NCBI GenBank assembly: GCA_903772945.1
Contig: CAICTM010000202.1
Coordinates: 28,715 to 92,714 of the forward strand
Direction of reading: 5' to 3'
DNA length: 64,000 nt
DNA from: Seminavis robusta
Taxonomy: Eukaryota; Bacillariophyta; Bacillariophyceae; Naviculales; Naviculaceae
Each line of letters begins with the position of its first letter. The stretch's first letter is position 1. This document shows, one piece after another, positions 1 through 11,541 of this stretch. The notes beneath the pieces are model-generated. The model was not told where the DNA came from, searched no databases, and saw only the letters and a list, made by a program, of their open reading frames with translations. A program made the translations under genes and the position numbers.

Positions 1-190
1 CCACCAAAGCAGCAGGCATCGAGAGAATGAGCCCTCTAACACTGGTTGCGTGTTTTCGTCTAATAGCAATTTTGTTTGTTCGTTGCAAAGGTGAGGGGAA
101 TCTCGCTTTTCCATTCTTCAGAATTCGAATCTTTTGAAAGTCGTGTTCAAATCCAGTTGTTGTTTGCTAGTAATACTGCAGCTTATTGGG

Positions 191-406
191 GAGTAATTTG
201 GTTTTAGATTAAGCTGAAAAGCAAAAAGTGAGGATTTTCTGTGGTGCATAGCAATTCTTGTGATTGAATTGGATATAAGGACCCCCGTAGCACTTTAGAC
301 CTAAAACTCCCTTGGTTCCTTGCATGATGAATTTACATGCGAACCGGACTAGATGATTAATACACGAGTCAATAGTAAAGAGGTGTCAGGTATGTTTCCT
401 CCAACA
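191..406 (-). repeat. LTR, 3' copy of the copia element
   Basis: This block repeats 6017-6232 almost exactly. I see two compensating 1-base indels: an A5/A4 run near 220 and TTCTGTGG/TTCTGGTGG near 240. Because the element reads on the minus strand, this is its downstream LTR. The outer edge is flanked by unrelated sequence. Confidence 0.9.
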
Positions 407-572
407 CACTCCTGCACGTGCCCTAAGTGGCTACGTGGAACGAATAAAATAATTAGGCAATCAAACAAGGGTGGATGCCCCATGATGAAAGCCCTGTGCT
501 CTGGAAGAGCTTGCCCTGAAGGGGCTTCGTGAAAAAATCTCCACGCATCTCAAGGTTGGGCAGTACACACAT

Positions 573-1207
573 CTAAGGTTGCCTTTTCCATCTGATCATG
601 AATAAAAGAAACGAATGTTGATAGCCCGAGTTCTTTTGCCCGAACTGCCTTGCCATTCTCTGCAAGAATGATGTGCTTTTGTTGTCCTGCATAAGGATGT
701 TGTCCTTCACAACGATCCCCTGCTCTTCAAGGAACAACTTTGCCCACAACATGGGCGACATAACATCGTCAGCTCCAATCAGTTCCGTTCAGTGCTGCTT
801 CTTGAGTTGACTTCTGTTTCGCGGATACAGAAAAGCACCGCTCCTCTTCCAAAGGACATGACTCCTCCTGTATGGGAACGGTAATCAGGATGGACTGCAA
901 ATGATGCATCCACCCACCAAGTGATGACGATTCATCATGGAGTATCAACTTGTCCTCCACTGTTTGGTCCAGGAACTTCATCCTTGATCAACTTGCTCCA
1001 GTCATCAACTGTGGGATTCCTCACACGTGTACAGAGAACAATTGTCAGTGTTTGAACATCTGGTTTGCTCTCTTCACGCGAACAACAGCTTGGCTGCGTT
1101 GGTGTGATAGATTTCTCTGGTCTTGTCATCCAAAGCAGCTCCATCACCAGAACTGAATAATCGGCAGGTGCCGCGCTGGACACCTTCTTCATTTGCTCGA
1201 AGTCCAC
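573..1207 (-). pseudogene. copia RNase H and post-RT region, broken
   Basis: Three overlapping minus-strand frames carry pieces of the RNase H end of a CoDi polyprotein. The first (935-1207) has a stretch like LCTRVRNPTVDDWSKL, typical of the segment after RT. The second (769-981) covers the RNase H start around an HDESS-like site. The third (573-761) has SPMLWAKLFLEEQG and ILMQDNKST, the QDN(K/T)S motif typical of copia RNase H. The frame changes between pieces show at least two indels. Confidence 0.75.
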
Positions 1208-1384
1208 CGGGAATCCAAGATCATCTTCTTAAGATAGTCAATCATGTCAATGACTACCTTGCCTGGATCGGAAAAGTCCACCGTCATCCCCAAGTAGTCA
1301 GTCTTGGACCACGGGTTGCCTTCACGGCTCCATAGGTACCGTACTTGTCATTGAACCACTCCAGGGTTCGATTGTTTACCAGTT

Positions 1385-2034
1385 TCATCCGGTGGCTCGA
1401 CATAGGTCGTCCACATGGAAGCGTATCGTCTGCTGATATCCTTCAATCATCCTGTTGGCAACACACGGATCATCTGGTTGAATACGAATCCGATTCCCTC
1501 CAGGTCGCTCCTTAAGAGCTTGTACCAGAGCAATGCTGCCAAAACCATTCCGTAGATGGCTCTTTCCACAACACATAGAGGACTGGTCGTCCTTCTTGTA
1601 TGTCAGGAAAGAGGCATATGTGTCAGGATCAATTTCGAAAGTAAGTCTGCAAGGGTCCCTCAATGATCATGAGGACCCTGTTTCACCTTGTTTGACTTCG
1701 GCATTGGGGTTTGGATGAACGCATTTGGAACATCCAGGGACATCACATCCCTATCTTCAGATGCATCGACACACATGGATAACATCAAACCCTCAAGTGA
1801 AAACTGTTGGACTTCTGGCATCTTCTTTCTGATGGTACACCCTTGTAGGTTTCCCATTGTAGACTGCACGGCCTTGACGGTGCCATCCCTTTTCTCACTC
1901 ACAAACATGAGTGCCATTTGTGCTTTTTTCAATTCAGAATCACTGCATTTGTTTGGGTCGACTGGACTGAAACACACTCTGCTGTGTAGCTGGTCCATCT
2001 CTTTGAGCGCCGCCTTTTGGCTTTGTTGCCCCAA
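1385..2034 (-). pseudogene. copia reverse transcriptase, broken
   Basis: The upstream frame (1660-2034) contains SLDVPNAFIQT, the copia RT motif around the first catalytic aspartate. The next frame (1385-1663) contains FHVDDL at the YVDD catalytic position, the usual Tyr having become His. The two frames adjoin near 1660, so a frameshift splits the RT. Loss of the aromatic residue before VDD and the frameshift both argue against activity. Confidence 0.8.
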
Positions 2035-2636
2035 CTTTCAGACCCTTGGGTAGAAGATGTTGTTGGGCGTGCTGCTCTCATCCTTGACTTCTGCTGTGGC
2101 ACTCCTGTGATTACAGAGTCCATGAACAAAGCTAGATGTTTGCTTGCTCTGTCTCATACAGTAGTGTTGCTTCGCTTCGTCATCTTGGACGAAGGTACTC
2201 CTTTCTTTTGCTTCGGCTGTGGCGATCGAGCTGAGCGTCTAATTCAACTCGAGGAAGCTTGGAAGCCTTGGGTGGTCCAGCGAGGTTTCCATCATTGGTA
2301 TCCACTGCTGGTGCCGTCTCTTCAACTGTAGGGTTGTCTGGACTTGTGCTTGTTGGATTCCTTGGAATCCCTCTTCTCCTTCTTCATCGAGTCAATGTCT
2401 GTGCATACTGTTTGGATTCCCTTGTACTAGCCCTGGGGCGTTCCCTCCTCAGAATCTTCATCTATTCCGTGGATTCACTGAATCTTCGTCCGAAAGTCTC
2501 CATAGACTTGAGGTAGCTCTCATTTCATTGACACCATCCACTCTGCAGGCAAACCTACAGGTAAAAATTCCACAAAGTCACGGTTGTGAAAGATTGGTGG
2601 TTTCTTACCCTCACCGTATCCTTCTTTTCGACAGCA

Positions 2637-3680
2637 TCAATGACTGACGAGGCATCGGCAGGATGCGACATGCTGTCGCGTGATCACCTCAAAGGTACGA
2701 GGTCCATCACACTGTGTCCACCTTGGTGGTTGTCCATCAATGGACGGAGATAGATGCAATCCAATCGCCGGGGCTCCATGGAATTGAGCTTGTCTGGTTC
2801 GTTGGAAGCGAGACAATAGCTCCCAAAAGTTACTGTAATATCTTTGTAGCTCGTGTGTCCGACCCTCCAAGATCTGCCGGGAGGATACACTTTAGAGATG
2901 CCATCAAGCGCGGGGAAGAGGTTGAGTTTACAATTAACATCGTACACCAATTCCACAATCATCACCTTTGGCATCACCATGAACGGGGTTGAATGCCAGG
3001 CTGCGCGGATGCGCTCCTTCACAGGTTCGGATGTTCCGTTCGGCGGGACCACTGTGAGTCTGAGCCGCTCCATGGTTGAGCTTGAGCTCCATGTCGTTCT
3101 TGACAGGATCCATCAGGCTCTTGAACTCCAGGTCGCACTGTATTTCTTGGATCTTGAAATCATTATTTCCGTACCGATCAAAAATCTTGTCAATGGCGGC
3201 ATAGAATGATTTCCCTTTCCTGTTGGTCAGGTAGGCTGATTCGCGTGTCGGATTTGCAAGTCAGTGAATGCTGAAAGGCAATCTCACAGACATAAAACAC
3301 ATCCTGCATCCGGTCAGGAACCTGTGTGGTGCCACCAGCTCATCCGGTACAGTATGAATACTGTCGGTCACTGGTGCGGGCGTCTGCGTGTAGTAGAGCC
3401 CTTGGCCTTGCCCATGTCGCTCCCGAAAATTAATTCGGCGCGATCGATGTCCTCCAGCGTGACGGGACAGTCGCGAATTTGACCAGTCCTGATCATGTTG
3501 CGGTATCCTCCAAAGATGGGCTGGAGGTTGTGGTACAGATTCTTGCGAGAAATGCACCCTTGGCTTGCTTCTTGGTAAAGCTTCGAGGTTGCCCTCCACC
3601 GTCTGGACCAAATGTTGGAACTCCGGTGAAAACTGGTTGAGTTGGGCCATGTGATCCAGCAGGTCTTGCTCAATCAACAC
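2637..3680 (-). pseudogene. copia integrase region, broken
   Basis: Frames 3261-3680 and 3368-3673 overlap and together carry the spacer before the integrase core, with GQIRDCPVTLEDIDRAELI, a hallmark of CoDi proteins. Frame 2684-3073 carries the end of the integrase core, with ERIRAAWHSTPF, then RRLDCIYLRP and QGGH. The catalytic core between them is not open in one frame. This fits an inactivated integrase. Confidence 0.75.
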
Positions 3681-4353
3681 GCCATACAGACCTTTGGCAG
3701 TCCTACCATACCTGGTATGGATCCAGTTGGGCGGTAGTGGTAGATGGCGTCGTCGACTCTTGAGTCCATGAGGACATAGGATCCATCCTGTGCCCTGACG
3801 CAGTCATCCACAACAAGAGACAAAGCGTTGATATTGGCGATGCCTCCTGGATTGAATAACCATTGCCGTAAGGTGTGTCCCCTTCTTGGTAAGCTTGGTG
3901 CTTCCAACATTGGTGGCCATCTCGATGGTCTGGGAGATAGCCGCTTGCGGACAATCATGTCCTGGTTCATGACAGTTCGGATGGAACTGCCACTGTCGAG
4001 ATACACTGTGTTGGCTCCATCAGGAATGAGGTTCTTGACCGACACTCCTGCAAGATTTGGCTCTGCCACTCCTGTGAGTTCGGCATCTGCCACTCCTGGG
4101 AACTCAAACGCAACTTGATGGTTCTGTTCTTCGACTGAGAGTGAGTCTTGTCTTGGAAATCTTCATAACAGTTGCCTCGCTGATTCCCGTTGACGCCGGC
4201 TGGGTCCACGGTACAAGCAACGAAATTCATTCTCTGTATCCGAGCTGTAGTCGGAACAGCAGCTCTGATCATCGTCTTGGCCACTCCGAGGGATGACTCC
4301 TTCGAATGGATCTGTGTTGAAGACGGTGTCAGGGTGGGCAGAACGACTGACAA
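3674..4353 (-). pseudogene. copia aspartic protease region, broken
   Basis: Frame 3674-4093 includes VYLDSGSSIRTVMNQDMI near 3990. LDSGS is the retropepsin-type active site D-S/T-G, and the residues around it resemble the CoDi protease. A second frame (3967-4353) carries the segment just upstream. The overlap of two partial frames shows a frameshift in this part of the polyprotein. Confidence 0.65.
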
Positions 4354-4905
4354 TTATATTATGTGTACATTGTACCCTGGAGGATAAGGTCGGATCGATG
4401 CTTACACCGTCAGGACCTTCCTCAGCGAGCTATCATGGCCGTAGCCGGAGTGATAGCTTTCTTCGGATGATGTCTCATCATGCCTCCACTCTTCTGCATT
4501 AAGGGGATGCCTCCAAGAAATCGTAGCGAATGCTCCCCCAGTCAATGGAAGCTTCCGCTCACTGTCGGTGGTTGAATACATCTCTGCCCATCAAGGGCGG
4601 GACTCCATCGACTTGATGGTGCTGAAAATGGAACTGAGTGACCCTGCCGCGCTGGCCTGGAGGCTTTGCTTGACATGGGGAACTGTTGAAAGTTCGACTG
4701 GCTCGTAGGAAGTGGAGGGACTCCACTGAATCACCTCCTGCTCGAGAGTCTCCAGCTTGGGCTGGAGCTGGCGCCGGTCACCACTGTGGTGGGCACTCCT
4801 TGGAGTAGCGCATCTGGTGTTGGTGGTAATGTGGCATGAAGGACTTCTTCATGCCATTGAACTTGTTGATGGCCCATTCAGGCTTGGGGATCTTCACTTC
4901 ACCTT

Positions 4906-4947
4906 GCACTGCGGAAGTTTGTGAACTGGGCTTCCACAACAGTAGCA
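4906..4947 (-). other. gag CCHC zinc knuckle
   Basis: Reading the minus strand gives CYCCGSPVHKLPQC, which fits C-x2-C-x4-H-x4-C, the nucleocapsid-type zinc knuckle of retroelement gag proteins. It lies between the gag-like frames and the protease, where it is expected. Because stops interrupt the frame nearby, it is only a remnant. Confidence 0.75.
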
Positions 4948-5316
4948 GGCTTCCCCTGGCTGGGACTTCTGATAGAAGACAGCAGCTGGGACCCTTCCTT
5001 CATCTTCTTGGTATCAAAAGGATGTGGCTTGGGATTGGAATATGGCTTTCGGTCCTTGGCCTTCCTTGGTCCAACCATATCCTTGCTGGGCTTGAATCTT
5101 CATTGGACAGCGTCTCTTAAGATGATCAAGGGTATCAGGAACTGGATGGTACCGTTCATGGCATAGGCTGCCTTAACGGTCTTCTGGTAATCTCCATTCT
5201 TCCCTCTTGTAGTCCATGGTAGGCCACGTTGCCTTCAACCTTGCTTGTCCCGCAAGTAACACTTGTCTTTGGCGTCTTGTCCAGATGCGGCCTGGTAGTC
5301 GTCTGAGTTCAGAGTT

Positions 5317-6016
5317 CTACATCATGAACGCCGTGCCGACCAGATCATAGACTTGATCAACGTCGCTTTCGACCTTCCTCAAGTAGTTGTCAAGTCTGTC
5401 ATGATATCTTGCTTCGGGAACAGACCACGTTGGATGGTCTTGATGTATTGTAGTAATGGGAACTCTTTGTAGAGCCTTGATCACTATCAAACGGATCTCT
5501 GGAGCATCACAATGGGTCGAGCTGACTGCATCTCTCATAGTCTGGGAGGCTCTCAACTTGGACTTCATAGCTTCGGTACAGTATGTCACCTGTATGGTGG
5601 TTGCACCAGTCTTGAGAATGTTCTCATAGGATGAGTCGACTTGTCATGGATGACTTTGCCTTGTACTCCCTGAGTTCCAAAGCATCGTACTCTTGCACTT
5701 TGGGATCAGCAAGTGATGCCTGGATGTCGGCTTGTCCGGCTTGGATGGCGCCTGGACTCTTCATGGTCTCAATGGCCAATGAAGCCAGAAGGCACATCAT
5801 TCCACTCAGGCTGATCCTTAGGTCCTGGACAATGTGTGTCAGGGTCTCCTCAAAAGGATAATACCTGGTGTCAGCCTGTCCATTCGGATGGATGGAAGAG
5901 GAACTGACGCTTGGAACTCTTGTTCTGGTTCCTGTAGCTGTTGCCTCTTCCTTGATGGCTTCTTCCTGAGGAATTGAATCCCCTACCCCCCCTAGAAGGG
6001 TATCTTCCTCCGCCAC
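5317..6016 (-). pseudogene. copia gag-like region, broken
   Basis: Frame 5624-6016 begins directly at the inner edge of the 5' LTR and contains YYPFEETLTHIVQDLRIS and a helical stretch. Frame 5317-5589 continues with a helix-rich segment (around DNYLRKVESDVDQVYDLVG) in another reading frame. Position and composition fit gag. An ORF starting at the LTR edge leaves no room for a normal leader or primer-binding site, so the region may have lost sequence. Confidence 0.55.
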
Positions 6017-6232
6017 GAGTAATTTGGTTTTAGATTAAGCTGAAAAGCAAAAGTGAGGATTTTCTGGTGGTGCATAGCAATTCTTGTGATTGAATTGGAT
6101 ATAAGGACCCCCGTAGCACTTTAGACCTAAAACTCCCTTGGTTCCTTGCATGATGAATTTACATGCGAACCGGACTAGATGATTAATACACGAGTCAATA
6201 GTAAAGAGGTGTCAGGTATGTTTCCTCCAACA
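6017..6232 (-). repeat. LTR, 5' copy of the copia element
   Basis: This is the upstream LTR of the minus-strand element, nearly identical to 191-406. Its 5' end on the element strand is TGTTGGAGG. The flanking base run after 6232 (ccagtgag) is not repeated beside the other LTR. Two small indels in about 216 bases indicate a recent insertion or recent gene conversion. Confidence 0.9.
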
Positions 6233-6521
6233 CCAGTGAGAGAGTTCGATCCGTGTTCCTTGTACTATTTTACTATATAAATCAATTCGGCGAGCCGGAA
6301 CGGCTGTCACAAATGTGAGGCCAAATTTTCCATGTTCTCGAACCCCAAACGGTTTGTTTGGAAGCCACCTTCAACATTGAGACATGCAGAGTGCAGAGAT
6401 ACCAACTACAGTACAATATGATGAATGGTACCACTAAACGTTCGTCAACAGAAAATGGCATCATTACAACGTTACAGCTAGCAGGTAGGTCTAGCAAGGT
6501 GGTAGCTAGCTTGGTAGCTTG

Positions 6522-9096
6522 CTAGGTAGCATTGGAGAGATCTCCCTCATCCTCACTGCTGTCAATGTCTTCCTCATCAGATGTGTCATCATCTAGTTGA
6601 GCAAGATGCTCTGTTCCAGGCACAACAGTGTCTAATGGCATCTCCTCCAAGAATGCCAAATCCTGGGCTGCATCTTCTTCTAAAGCTAGCACATCTTGGG
6701 CTACAGCATCCTGTTCATCAGTTTCCTGGTTGATTGTAGGCAAAGAAGCAGCAGCACTAGTTGGCCCTTGTGGAGAGGCCTCTGCCACAATATCAGCTAG
6801 CTTTTTGTCAGTTTGCCTGCAGAAGATTGGTGGAGCTTCGACATCACTCTTGCCAGCTTGTAGACAAGACTTCTTGGCCTTCTTGCTGACATGACCAGCT
6901 TTGCCGCAGAAAGGACAATACTGCTTTGCCTTCTTTGCTTTCTTGCGAACTGGAGGCATCGACCTGAGATCCTCCATTGTGACGTCCGCCATATTGAGGC
7001 CGGTGTGGTAAACGCCCGATGATTTTGCAAACTTGGTCTTGAATTCTTCCGTTGCGTTGACCAGTTTCGCGTTTTTTCTCTTCTTGCGCCCCTTTTTGTA
7101 GTCAGTCGTCTTCTTCCTGGCTTGTCGCTTCTCCCGGTTTCTCTGCACAATGCCCAAGTAGTGAGTCAATTCGTCAGTCATTTCGATTCCGAGCTTGAAC
7201 AGTAGCCGCCGATAGAATTGCTCGTAGCCAATCGAATGGATGCAGACCGCAATCCCGAGACGATTGGCAAGGGAACAAGAGCTCGCAAAAACCTTGTTCT
7301 TTGGAGCAAACCAGGTGGCCAAGCTATTGAATGATTCGTTGGCATTGGTATCCAAGCCGTGCGGCCAATTCCTTCAACCGCTGCAACGTAATGTATTTCG
7401 AAACAATTGCATCCAGTAGCTGGTAGAGTTCCAAATCCTCCTCCTGCGTTCTGTAGACCTTCTTGCTTTTCTTTTGCTCGTCCTCCGTCTCTTTTGATCG
7501 AGCGCACCAAGCTCCACAGTTTGTGTGGTTGTCAAAGTGGTGATCCAACACCGCCTTGCCGCGGCTTTCGAATTCAGCTTCCTCGATCTCTTGGAGCGTA
7601 CGAATAAAATAGGCAAAGTTTTTGCCAATACGGATAGAATCCATTCGGCACATCCCCTTCTTCTTTTCGACTGTCGACAGATCCAAGCGGATCAGCTCAC
7701 CCGTCAACTGTTTGCGGCGGTGGTTCGGATCCGCCACAAATTTTGGCTCTGGGATATCACCCGGTAATTTGCCTTTGTCGGGGCGTTCCTGGAGCTCACC
7801 CTTGTTCTTGCCTTTCGTAATCTTGACCATGGGAAGAACGTCTGTCTGATAGTTGATTTTGTAGTTAGCGTTGCTCCATTGCAAGTCAGCTCGGATGGAT
7901 GAGTCGTCGTCGCAGCACAACTGACGCAAGATAACTTTGGACTCTCGAAAAAATCCAACGACAAGCTCCAAAGCCAGAGCGGCCTCCGTTGACCCAGACG
8001 AGTCATTGGGATTGTGGTTCCGGGTGCAAGTGTGCTCCGGAATTGGGGGACGATTGTCAGCATCGGTATCCGCATGCCGTTTTGCCCAAGCAATGCATCT
8101 GCTGCAAACCTTGCTTTTGATGCCAAACGAAATGATCTTTCTCGTAATGGCACCAACAATTACACCATGGCCTGACACGGAATTACGCAAGTGACCGGAT
8201 CCCTTCTGTTGCCACGCCATATCGTAAGCCCCGTCGACAAACGACATCTTCTCCTTCAGTAACGTGCCATTGGGATCGTTAACCGCTGCCATCCAATCTA
8301 GAAAAGCTTGCTCGTTGTCTGTCAATTTCCGCACCTCCTCATCTAGATTTTCATGGATGACTTCTTCCATCAACTCCCGAATGGATGGTGCGATTCGTTC
8401 TTCAATAATTCCGAATGAACGAGTCTGCATTGTAGTGTTGTTTGGTAATCCCAAAAGTCCGAGGATTCTTGCACATTTGGTTCCACCGCCACCATTCGCC
8501 ATTGTTCCCAATATTAACATCACATTCACGGCATGATCGGTACTCCTTTCAACTTTGTCATAGCCAGTGGCATTTGCATGCATTGTTGTTTGGGTGGGCT
8601 TTTTGCTTTTATAAACATAGTCGCAATCATCATTCGTACATTCCAGTTGGAATGACGAAGCAACACAGCAATTGCGGATGTTGAATTGGAGGGAGCCATA
8701 ACAGCCATCGTTTGGACACGACATCTCGCGGAAACAATCGTCCAATTGTTCTATTTCAAAGATGGCTCGTCGATGCGGCTTGGTGTTGAATGCGGGCTTC
8801 TTTTCTCCCTCATTTTCCTCCTCTGTTGTGGCTTCTTCTTCTTCCGCTGCTTCCTCTTCAAACTCTGGTGCCATCGGGTTGTCTTCGTCGTCACTTGGTT
8901 CTTCACCATACAAAGTCCTTGCATAATTCGGTCTTCCTGCGCCATTGTGCCTTGTCCTAGAAACTACACTGCCATTTCCAGGAAGATTCTTCCAGTCTCC
9001 ATCCTTAGAAGCTAGCTTGGCTGATTCATTAGAGGCATTGGCTCTCCAATATCTTCCTCCTGTGTTGGGCGTAACAAGGCGTCGAGGAGGTGACAT
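6522..9096 (-). pseudogene. Mutator-like transposase with C-terminal zinc knuckle, frameshifted
   Basis: The first frame (7324-9096, 590 residues) has an N-terminal Cys-rich zinc-binding segment, then the transposase core: FVDGAYDMAW with a first acidic residue, a CSRC...HTC...N cluster, GSSG/S-T-E and a CCDDDSS block matching the DGDS site of the Mutator-like transposase domain (PF20700 type). The second frame (6522-7355, 277 residues) continues with DTNANESFNSLATWF and LANRLGIAV, the usual C-terminal part, then CPFCGKAGHVSKKAKKSC, a zinc knuckle, and an acidic tail. The frames overlap by 32 bases and differ by +1, so one lost or gained base near 7355-7370 breaks the gene. I saw no terminal inverted repeats. 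The second frame opens only with a TTG, so it is not a separate gene. Confidence 0.75.
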
Positions 9097-10053
9097 TGCG
9101 TTCTAAAGTTGCACGACGTTTGAGGGCATTCATCAAATGATATGTTCACGGGTGATAGAACATTCCAGCATATTGAAATTTGGCGCTTATACGATGGCTC
9201 GACGGGCGTGGCATGGATGAAAGACTTATAGCTGAGATGCGCGAAGATCCGTTCAACAGACACCGAAGCTCGAATTTTGGCTCGAACTGGGGTGACACCC
9301 AAATTCGAGAACTGAGAACGCTATCCGGTGAGAGTACCATCAATCGAAATTCCAAATTCCGTTACATATGCGAAAGATTGTATGTTTATGTACGTCATTA
9401 CTATTACAGCCTACCGCTGCCTTATTACGATTGGGCGTCCACCTTAAATGTTGAACGCCTTGAAGCCTTCAGCTGTCGTCGGGTTTTGGCTATACCTAGG
9501 GGGACATGCGTGGCTTTCAGATTGAGGACGCTATGCAGATTGTCTAATCCTTGACACATTCCAGACTTGAAATGTTGCAAAGGGGAAGCAGCAAGTAAGA
9601 CCATCCTTTGTGCCTACATGTAGTCTGCCTACAATTGGAGTTCGACACTGTACCGTACCTTGAGTGGAGTCAGTGCTATGAGTAACAAGGCAACCAACCA
9701 AGAGATGCCTTTAGAAGCAGTGCCACCGGCACGAATTTTTAGGGGGGGTTAGGCATTTAGTCGGGGGGCGGGAAAGAAAAAGAGAAGAGAAGGGGTTGGA
9801 TTCCCAGTTCCATGACCGGTATGTCACACTCCGATGACATGTCAGTTGACATAGATATACAAAATTGGGGATCAGGCAGTCATTAATCATTTCGTTAACT
9901 CTGTGATGGTCACTTCCCCTTGATAAGGTTGTCGGGCTCGACCAACGGACACCAAAAAGACATGAAAAAGACACCCGCACCTCACAGAGCCTCATAAATA
10001 GATTCAAATCGGACTCCTTCTAATCTGGTCTAGTTTTTGTTACTTTTCTCCTA
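9097..10053. other. gene-free spacer between two transposase genes
   Basis: I found no protein family in this kilobase. A 98-codon minus-strand frame (9711-10007) has no recognisable motif. A purine-rich run lies near 9757-9796. The stretch may include the ends of the neighbouring transposons, but I could not pair any inverted repeats. Confidence 0.5.
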
Positions 10054-11148
10054 CTATAAAAAAAACCGACAATGAGGATCGTGTGGTGGCCGTCCTCTCC
10101 TGCGCGGACTATTCCTCCAAGCTCTATTCCTTTCACAACAAAACCCTCTCTGTGCTGGTGTCATGGCAAGGTAAGGAGAGACTTGCATGTACATTAGTTG
10201 TTGTTGCCGCTGCCAATTCTGCTGCCATTGGTGGAAAAGCTGTTGTTGCTGCAGCAATTGTTGCTGCGTCGGTGCTGGTGCGATTGCTTGCTGATGGTGG
10301 CCCTGCTCGTGAGGAACCGTCGCTGTTTGTTGCGTAACAACATGATTGTCGTTTATTGTTGGCGATGGAGATGCCGGCTCATCTGTTGTCTCATTTAGGG
10401 TATCGCTGGTATCACCATTTTGAATTTGAATTGTCGGTTGGTGCACCTCGCAAATTGAGCAACAGCAACGCTCATCTGCATTGTACGATGGTGACTTGTC
10501 ATTCTGCCACTGTAAGTACTCCAAAAAGAATCGCTCGCCTGTATCATCGCAAACTGTCTCCACATTCAAAAATGGCAGTTTGCTTGCACCAGCGTCTGTT
10601 GCCAATTGATTACATGTAACCCAAGCAAGCTCCAAATGATTAAAAAATGGGACAATGGTCTCCCATGATGTCGCCATCTTTTTTCGCTTATTAACACTGG
10701 CATCGTTGACAGGAGTTCTGGCAATGCGCAACTTGTGTCTCACTGAAACATTGAACCGAGCTGTTCCTGTCAGATTAAGGTTGTCGGCAAGAGTGTTTCT
10801 CATTCCACAATTGGCAAAGTGCGCAAGCATCAAGTGAAATGACTCGAGGCAAGACTCTCCCCTTCTTGACAAGTATTCTTTGAGTCCATGAGTTGAGTTG
10901 GGGTTTGGCTGAATGGATTCATACATTTCTTCCAAAGGTAACGGATCCTGTAAATGTTCAGCTTTTTCCTTGCAATTTGTCCAAGCAACCTTTGTCTCAC
11001 TTGTAAACAACGACTGCTGAGTTCTTGGATCGTAAGATCCTCCTGCCGGAACCGAATCAGGACCGCTTGTGGAGCACTTGAACCGATGAAACCACTCTTC
11101 CAGATTGGATTTGAGTGACAACGGAGGCAGGATTTCTTTGCGGAAGTA

Positions 11149-11541
11149 CTAGTTTAAGGGTGGTCCTGAGCCATGAAAAAAATACATCCATTTCGCTATA
11201 GTAAAACAGTACACAGTTCCTTTTCTGGCTGTAAAATAGTCCACAACTTCTGTTAACTCCAATAAGAATGGATCAACACTAGTGCAATTAACTCCAAGTT
11301 TAATGTGCTTTATTGTTTGTATTTGCTGTGACAGCTCAAACATAAGAGACAAGCATATACTTTAATAAAAGAGGTTGATTTCGGTCACATTTTGGCCTTC
11401 TTGGATGTTCTCATTCGACTATAGTGTTAAGTCTATTGAGTACCGTTTACACTTGTAAATCCAAAGTGGGTATTGAGCCATTCGCTGCGTAGGATTTTGT
11501 ACCAGGGCTACTGGTAAAGCTCAAAACCACTGCTAAACTAG
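11149..11541. mobile_element. 393-bp MITE-like insertion with TA target duplication
   Basis: The left end reads CTAGTTTAAGGGTGGTCCTG and the right end, reverse-complemented, reads CTAGTTTAGCAGTGGTTTTG. They match at about 18 of 23 positions. Both ends abut TA (11147-11148 and 11542-11543). Removing the insert and one TA gives an uninterrupted minus-strand frame reading RYNKY-FRKEILPPLSLKSN through the host transposase gene. The insert has no coding capacity of its own. A TA duplication suggests movement by a Tc1/mariner-type transposase. AGTACT is also present at both junctions, so a longer duplication is possible. Confidence 0.85.

Larger units (their letters stand above)
191..6232 (-). mobile_element. 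Ty1/copia-type LTR retrotransposon (diatom CoDi-like), coding region broken
   Basis: Two direct repeats of about 217 bp (191-406 and 6017-6232) bracket about 5.6 kb whose minus-strand frames give, in order, gag with a CCHC knuckle, protease, integrase, reverse transcriptase and RNase H. Integrase before RT is the copia order. The fragments match what I know of diatom CoDi polyproteins, for example CPVTLEDIDRA ahead of the integrase and DCIYLRP near its end. No frame stays open beyond about 140 residues, so this copy cannot encode a full polyprotein. The LTR begins TGTTGG on the element strand, as copia LTRs often do. I could not find a clear CA end, a target-site duplication or a tRNA primer site, so the exact ends are uncertain. 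Confidence 0.9.

Noticed and set aside
9711-10007. 98-codon minus-strand frame near the transposases
   Set aside because: No similarity to transposon or host proteins that I recognise, and poor coding look.
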